A stretch of 64,000 bases of DNA from Salinisphaera hydrothermalis (lineage in GTDB: Bacteria; Pseudomonadota; Gammaproteobacteria; Nevskiales; Salinisphaeraceae): the NCBI RefSeq assembly GCF_040361195.1, contig NZ_APNE01000005.1, one strand, 5' to 3'. This document shows, one piece after another, positions 59,469-64,000 of this stretch; within the stretch, counting starts at the first letter, position 1; each line of letters opens with the position of its first letter. The notes beneath the pieces are model-generated. The model did no database searches and was not told the DNA's origin. It saw nothing but the letters and a program-made list of their open reading frames with translations. A program made the position numbers and the translations under genes.

Positions 59469-60621
59469 TCGCCGAAAACAGCGACAGCAGCGCCACCGCC
59501 GAGGCGAACACCACGCCGGCGGTCGTCAAACCGAAACCGCGGGCGATCAGCCCGAGCCCGACCACCGGAATCGAGATCGCCACATAGGCCACAACAAAAA
59601 AGGTCGAGGCGACCTCGGCCCGGCGCTCGGCGGGGCTGGCCTCGGTGATCTCGCCCATGCCGGCCCGGAACGACGCGCCCTGCCCGGCGCCGGCCGTAGC
59701 GCCGGCCAGGATCATGAGTGCGAGCGACCCGGTCTCGATTGCGGCGATCAGAAAGCCCATGCCGACGATCAGCCCGAAACAGCCCAGCGGTAAACGCGCC
59801 GCGCGCGGCAGACGCGACTGAAACGTCTGCCCGATGGTCGATGCAATGAACAACACAAACACCACGCTGCCGGTCAGCGCGTGGTTGTCGTAATGCAGGA
59901 CTTTGCCGAGAAACGCGGGCGCGACGGCGGTGAACAGCCCCATGACCGCAAAGCCGGCGAATCCTGCAATGGCCGCTGGAATGAACACGCCGCGCACCTC
60001 CGGCGGCACGCTCGGCTTGCGCACGGACAAGCGCGGCCGATCGGGCCGCTGTGCCGTCTCTGGTGCCAGCGCAACGATGGCGAACGCTGCCGCCACCAGC
60101 ACCAGATCCACGACGAAACACAACAACAACGGGGCCGGCGCGTACTCGGCCAGCAGGCCCGCAACGAACGGCCCAAGCCCCAGGCCCCCCATATTCGCCG
60201 CCGTTGCGACCAACGTCGCGTGTTCGCGCCACTGCCGCGGTGCCATTTCGACCACGGCCACGGTCGCCGTACCGGTAAAGATGCCGGCCGAAAACCCGGA
60301 CAGCAGCCGGCCGATCAGCAGTGGGACCAGCGCACCGCCCCAGATGAAGGCCACGCCACTCGCCGCCGAAAACAGCAGGCCGAGCGCGAGCATCGGGCGG
60401 CGGCCGATCTGGTCCGACCAGCTGCCGGTGATGATCAGCGCCGCGATCACACCCACGGCATACACGGCAAAGATGACGGTAATCATCAACTCTGAAAAAC
60501 CGAGCTGATCCTGATAAATGGGATAGAGCGGCGTGGGCAGCGTCGTACCCATCATGTTGATGGCGAAAGTGGCCGCCAAACCAATAAAGACGGCCGCAGC
60601 CGCACGAGACGACAAGGTCAT
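59425..60621 (-). CDS. MFS transporter (drug/metabolite efflux type)
   Basis: A 398-residue major-facilitator protein with twelve helices and the A-motif GSWSDQIGRRPML after helix 2. The N-terminus reads GTTLPTPLYPIYQDQLGFSEL, which is typical of the MFS group containing YcaD/YfcJ-like and multidrug members. No regulator is adjacent. Its last 44 bases overlap the 3' end of the ABC exporter gene on the other strand. Confidence 0.9.
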   Translation of the reverse strand: MTLSSRAAAAVFIGLAATFAINMMGTTLPTPLYPIYQDQLGFSELMITVIFAVYAVGVIAALIITGSWSDQIGRRPMLALGLLFSAASGVAFIWGGALVPLLIGRLLSGFSAGIFTGTATVAVVEMAPRQWREHATLVATAANMGGLGLGPFVAGLLAEYAPAPLLLCFVVDLVLVAAAFAIVALAPETAQRPDRPRLSVRKPSVPPEVRGVFIPAAIAGFAGFAVMGLFTAVAPAFLGKVLHYDNHALTGSVVFVLFIASTIGQTFQSRLPRAARLPLGCFGLIVGMGFLIAAIETGSLALMILAGATAGAGQGASFRAGMGEITEASPAERRAEVASTFFVVAYVAISIPVVGLGLIARGFGLTTAGVVFASAVALLSLFSAISLLVRQRRQTAPA

Positions 60622-60870
60622 CGCTAGACGAAAGTCGAAATCAGACCGCTAGATTAGGCCCTGTTGCGGTTTCACGCGACCCCTCCTTGGATAAAGCAAG
60701 ACATCGCACGCCCGGCACGACATCGCCGAGGTTCAGCCGCGCCGCCGCGCGAATCGTGCCTGCGGTCCAGGTTCGCGATCGCGGCCGGCTGGCGTTGTTC
60801 TATCGGAATAACCCAACCGGGTGACCGGCATGCCGATTAGGCGCCTATTGGAACAGGCTCTAAAGCTGCT

Positions 60871-61779
60871 TCAACGATGCCGGCCTGCGGCAACCCAGCT
60901 GGCGATCTCGGCGTGATGGGTTGCAACGAAATGATCGATTGCCGTTGGGTAGCCATGCTGCTGGGCATCGAACATACCCGCTTGGAGTTCGGCCAGCGAC
61001 AGATGCATGGCCGAGAGTATATTCGCGACTTTCGGATAGTCGCGGCGAAAACCGTCTCGCACAATGGCATCGACGTGCTGGCTCGATCCCAGCGCATTCT
61101 TCGGATCGCTGAGAAACCGTAGCCGCCACTTGGCGAAGATCCAGTGCGGCGTCCAGCCGGTGACCACGATCCACTGATGATCCGACTCCGCGTGCGCGAG
61201 CGCTCTGGCCATGATGTGCGCATCCGCTTTGGCGAGCCGGTACTCGCCGGACAGCCCATACGCCTGCAATGCCTCGTGCGACAGCTGCATTAACCCGGCC
61301 CCGGGGTCGATACCCTGAATCCGATGGCCCATCCGTTGCGCGACCGTGGGATCGGCCAGGTCTGCAATACGGTTTACACGTGCGCGCGGTACATAGTCGG
61401 GCACGATCCAACCGAGCCGACCACCCTCGTATAAGGGCCCGAGATCGACCAGGCGATCGCGATAGCGCTTCCAGTAGCGGGCGTGCGTGTCGGGCAGCCA
61501 CGCCACGAGCATGGCGTCGAGACGGCCGCTCGCGACCCCGCGGTACTGCTTCTCGATGCCGGCCAGCTTGAGCTGGACCGGGTGATCGGTGTGATCTTCG
61601 ATAATCCGACGCGCCAGTCGCGTGACGAATTCGGCGTCGTCCCAGGCGGTCCAGCCAATGACGATCGGCGCATCTCGGGCCGCCTCATGGTCACGATCGC
61701 CGCAACCAGCGAAGCCCAGGATAGCCGTTGCCATGACGACCCCGATGATACGCCGGGGATATCGATTGCTATTCATCAT
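60871..61779 (-). CDS. Second glycine-betaine binding protein, lipoprotein form
   Basis: A roughly 302-residue OpuAC/ProX-type receptor with lipobox ILGFAGC, so it is membrane-tethered, unlike the ProX upstream. Aromatic binding-box pieces IGWTAWDDAEF, GWIVPDYVP and TGWTPHWIFAKW are conserved. ATG 61797 sits directly on the T-run of the preceding terminator, so translation from ATG 61779 or 61776 is more likely. It lies beyond a terminator after proX and may need its own promoter or read-through. Confidence 0.85.
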   Translation of the reverse strand: MMNSNRYPRRIIGVVMATAILGFAGCGDRDHEAARDAPIVIGWTAWDDAEFVTRLARRIIEDHTDHPVQLKLAGIEKQYRGVASGRLDAMLVAWLPDTHARYWKRYRDRLVDLGPLYEGGRLGWIVPDYVPRARVNRIADLADPTVAQRMGHRIQGIDPGAGLMQLSHEALQAYGLSGEYRLAKADAHIMARALAHAESDHQWIVVTGWTPHWIFAKWRLRFLSDPKNALGSSQHVDAIVRDGFRRDYPKVANILSAMHLSLAELQAGMFDAQQHGYPTAIDHFVATHHAEIASWVAAGRHR

Positions 61780-61797
61780 CGAGCGCCATTCGGCCAT

Positions 61798-61825
61798 AAA
61801 AAAAGCCCGGCCGAGACGGCCGGGC
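61798..61825 (-). terminator. Intrinsic terminator after proX
   Basis: On the minus strand, a nine-base stem GCCCGGCCG/CGGCCGGGC with a three-base loop is followed by seven Us. It ends the proVWX message 33 bases after the proX stop and separates it from the second binding protein. Confidence 0.93.
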
Positions 61826-61857
61826 TCGTAAGGCTCATCCGAGTAGGCCGGATGTGA

Positions 61858-62745
61858 TCAGCTCTGCTTGAACCAAGAGTTGACCTCGTCCGGATGATCG
61901 GCAATGAACTGCTTGATCGCCTTCTTGTAGCTGGTCTTGCGCGCGTTGTACATCGCACTCTGCAACTGCTCCAGCGGGATATGCATGTTGCTGAGGAAGC
62001 TGGCGATCTTCGGATCGTCCTGAGCAAAGCCCTTACGCGCCAGCACGTCGATGTGTTGCGCCGAACCCAGGGTGCCCTTCGGATCCTTCAGGAAGCGCAG
62101 ATGCCACTTGCCAAACATCCAATGCGGCGTCCAGCCGGTGACCACGATCCAATCCTTGCGGCGTTCGGCACGGGCCAGAGCCGCGGTCATTGCGGCGCCA
62201 CTGGCCGACACCAGACGATAGTCGCCGTTCAGATCGTAGGCCTTCATCGTCTTGTGCGACAGCTGCATCAGGCCGGCACCCGGATCGATGCCCTGAATCT
62301 TGCCGTCGAGCTTGGCCTTGACCGCAGGCTTCTTAAGATCGGCAATCGAGTTCAGCTGATCCTTCGGCACGTAGTCCGGAACCACCCAACCCAGCTGGGC
62401 GCCCGTATACAGCGATCCGAGGTCGTCGACCTTACCCTTGACCTTCTTCCAATAGTCGGCCTGCGTGTCCGGCAACCAGGCCATCATCATCGCATCCAGA
62501 TCGCCGTTCGCCACGCCCTGATACTGCACCCCGATCGAGGCCATCTTCAGCTTGACCTTGTAATCGGTCCGCTGCTCGATCAGCGTCTTCGCCAGCTTGG
62601 TCACGAACTCGGCGTCCGACCAGGCGGTCCAGCCGATCGTGACGGTCTTGTCGCCGCTGGCCGCCTGGGCGCTACCGAAGCTGCCCATGGCGATGGTGGC
62701 ACCGGCCACGGCGGCCGCGACAAAACCTTTCATACGCAATTTCAT
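61858..62745 (-). CDS. proX: Glycine-betaine/proline-betaine binding protein ProX
   Basis: A 295-residue periplasmic receptor with a Sec signal peptide (FVAAAVAGATIAMGSFGSAQA). The aromatic cage strands are TVTIGWTAWSDAEF, LGWVVPDYVP and VVTGWTPHWMFGKW, corresponding to the three Trp residues that hold the trimethylammonium group. Shine-Dalgarno AGGGAG supports ATG 62745. It is third in proVWX. A second homologue lies downstream past the terminator. Confidence 0.94.
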   Translation of the reverse strand: MKLRMKGFVAAAVAGATIAMGSFGSAQAASGDKTVTIGWTAWSDAEFVTKLAKTLIEQRTDYKVKLKMASIGVQYQGVANGDLDAMMMAWLPDTQADYWKKVKGKVDDLGSLYTGAQLGWVVPDYVPKDQLNSIADLKKPAVKAKLDGKIQGIDPGAGLMQLSHKTMKAYDLNGDYRLVSASGAAMTAALARAERRKDWIVVTGWTPHWMFGKWHLRFLKDPKGTLGSAQHIDVLARKGFAQDDPKIASFLSNMHIPLEQLQSAMYNARKTSYKKAIKQFIADHPDEVNSWFKQS

Positions 62746-62801
62746 AGTTTCTCCCTGGTACAAACCCTCATTAAAGATACTCGCAAGCCCGGCCGGCTCG
62801 A

Positions 62802-63703
<902 letters not shown>

Positions 63704-63704
<1 letters not shown>

Positions 63705-64000
63705 CAGGCAGCGTCCTGTTCAGTCCGGTTGAGCGTGTGCAGCAGCGTGGCGCGCGAGATCGTGCCGATATAACGGCCATTCTCGTCGACCACGGGCACC
63801 GGATGCGGGCTCTCGGCCACCGGTTCGAGCAGTTCGGTCAGTGATGTCGTCGATTCGATGATTGGAACGCCGGATACGAACGCTTGCTCGATGTTGCCCT
63901 CCTCGTTCTTGGACAGTTTCGCGATACAGGCCTCGAGCGAATCCGCGCTGACCGTACCGAGATAACGACGATTGCGGTCGTGAACGACCGCCGCGGGGCG
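63704..64000 (-). CDS. proV: Glycine-betaine ABC ATPase ProV, C-terminal part
   Basis: The open frame continues beyond the right window edge; 98 residues are visible. They form a CBS domain pair end (RYLGTVSADSLEACIAKL, VPVVDENGRYIGTISRATLL), which in ProV/OpuAA senses ionic strength. The ATPase part lies outside. The stop overlaps proW. Confidence 0.9.

Overview
The window is a high-GC gammaproteobacterial chromosome segment. The osmolyte uptake genes, the nitrate respiration block, the TRAP/AGCS transporters and the codon usage fit a halophilic Salinisphaera-like organism. That genus assignment is inference from gene content, not a database result.

Layout. 1-3.6 kb is an accessory patch: a partial LRR-like gene, a small CPYC protein, a WYL regulator followed by a candidate ADP-ribosyltransferase-like protein, then a complete IS5-family element. 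3.9-21.7 kb is a nitrate/NO block: hmp and nsrR (divergent), a nitronate monooxygenase, a TehA-like transporter, narK, narGHJI, a PpiC isomerase, nnrS, a DNR-type Crp/Fnr regulator, a SirB2-like protein and fdxA. Three TTGA(T/C)-N4-ATCAA boxes sit before narK, between nnrS and dnr, and before fdxA. They tie the block together as one oxygen/NO-responsive regulon.

22-34.6 kb is an accessory island with lower and patchy GC. It holds orphan membrane proteins, a truncated copy of the 2-kb candidate effector, a metallophosphoesterase, IS relics, a 126-bp-period hairpin array next to a frameshifted MobI-like relic (a candidate decayed origin of transfer), an IS5-family transposase, an excisionase/integrase pair, an unknown cargo gene and tRNA-Gly(CCC).

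34.7-64 kb is mostly ordinary chromosome. An ArsA-like ATPase, a cory-CC-star protein and a CstA transporter form one unit. They are followed by a CTAG-flanked MITE, rhodanese-MoeB with rmuC, uup, an isochorismatase-fold protein, yceI, nei, exoD, an aldo/keto reductase, an MltB-type transglycosylase, a BaiN-type flavoprotein, a three-gene TRAP-like system, an AGCS symporter, a lipocalin, an Atm1-like ABC exporter, an MFS carrier and a proVWX betaine operon with a second, lipoprotein-type binding protein.

Working together: NarK brings in nitrate, NarGHI reduces it, and MoeB helps supply the molybdenum cofactor. NsrR/Hmp, DNR and NnrS handle the NO that results. No nitrite or NO reductase lies in the window. 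The most unusual structure is the hairpin array plus mobI relic near 29-30 kb.
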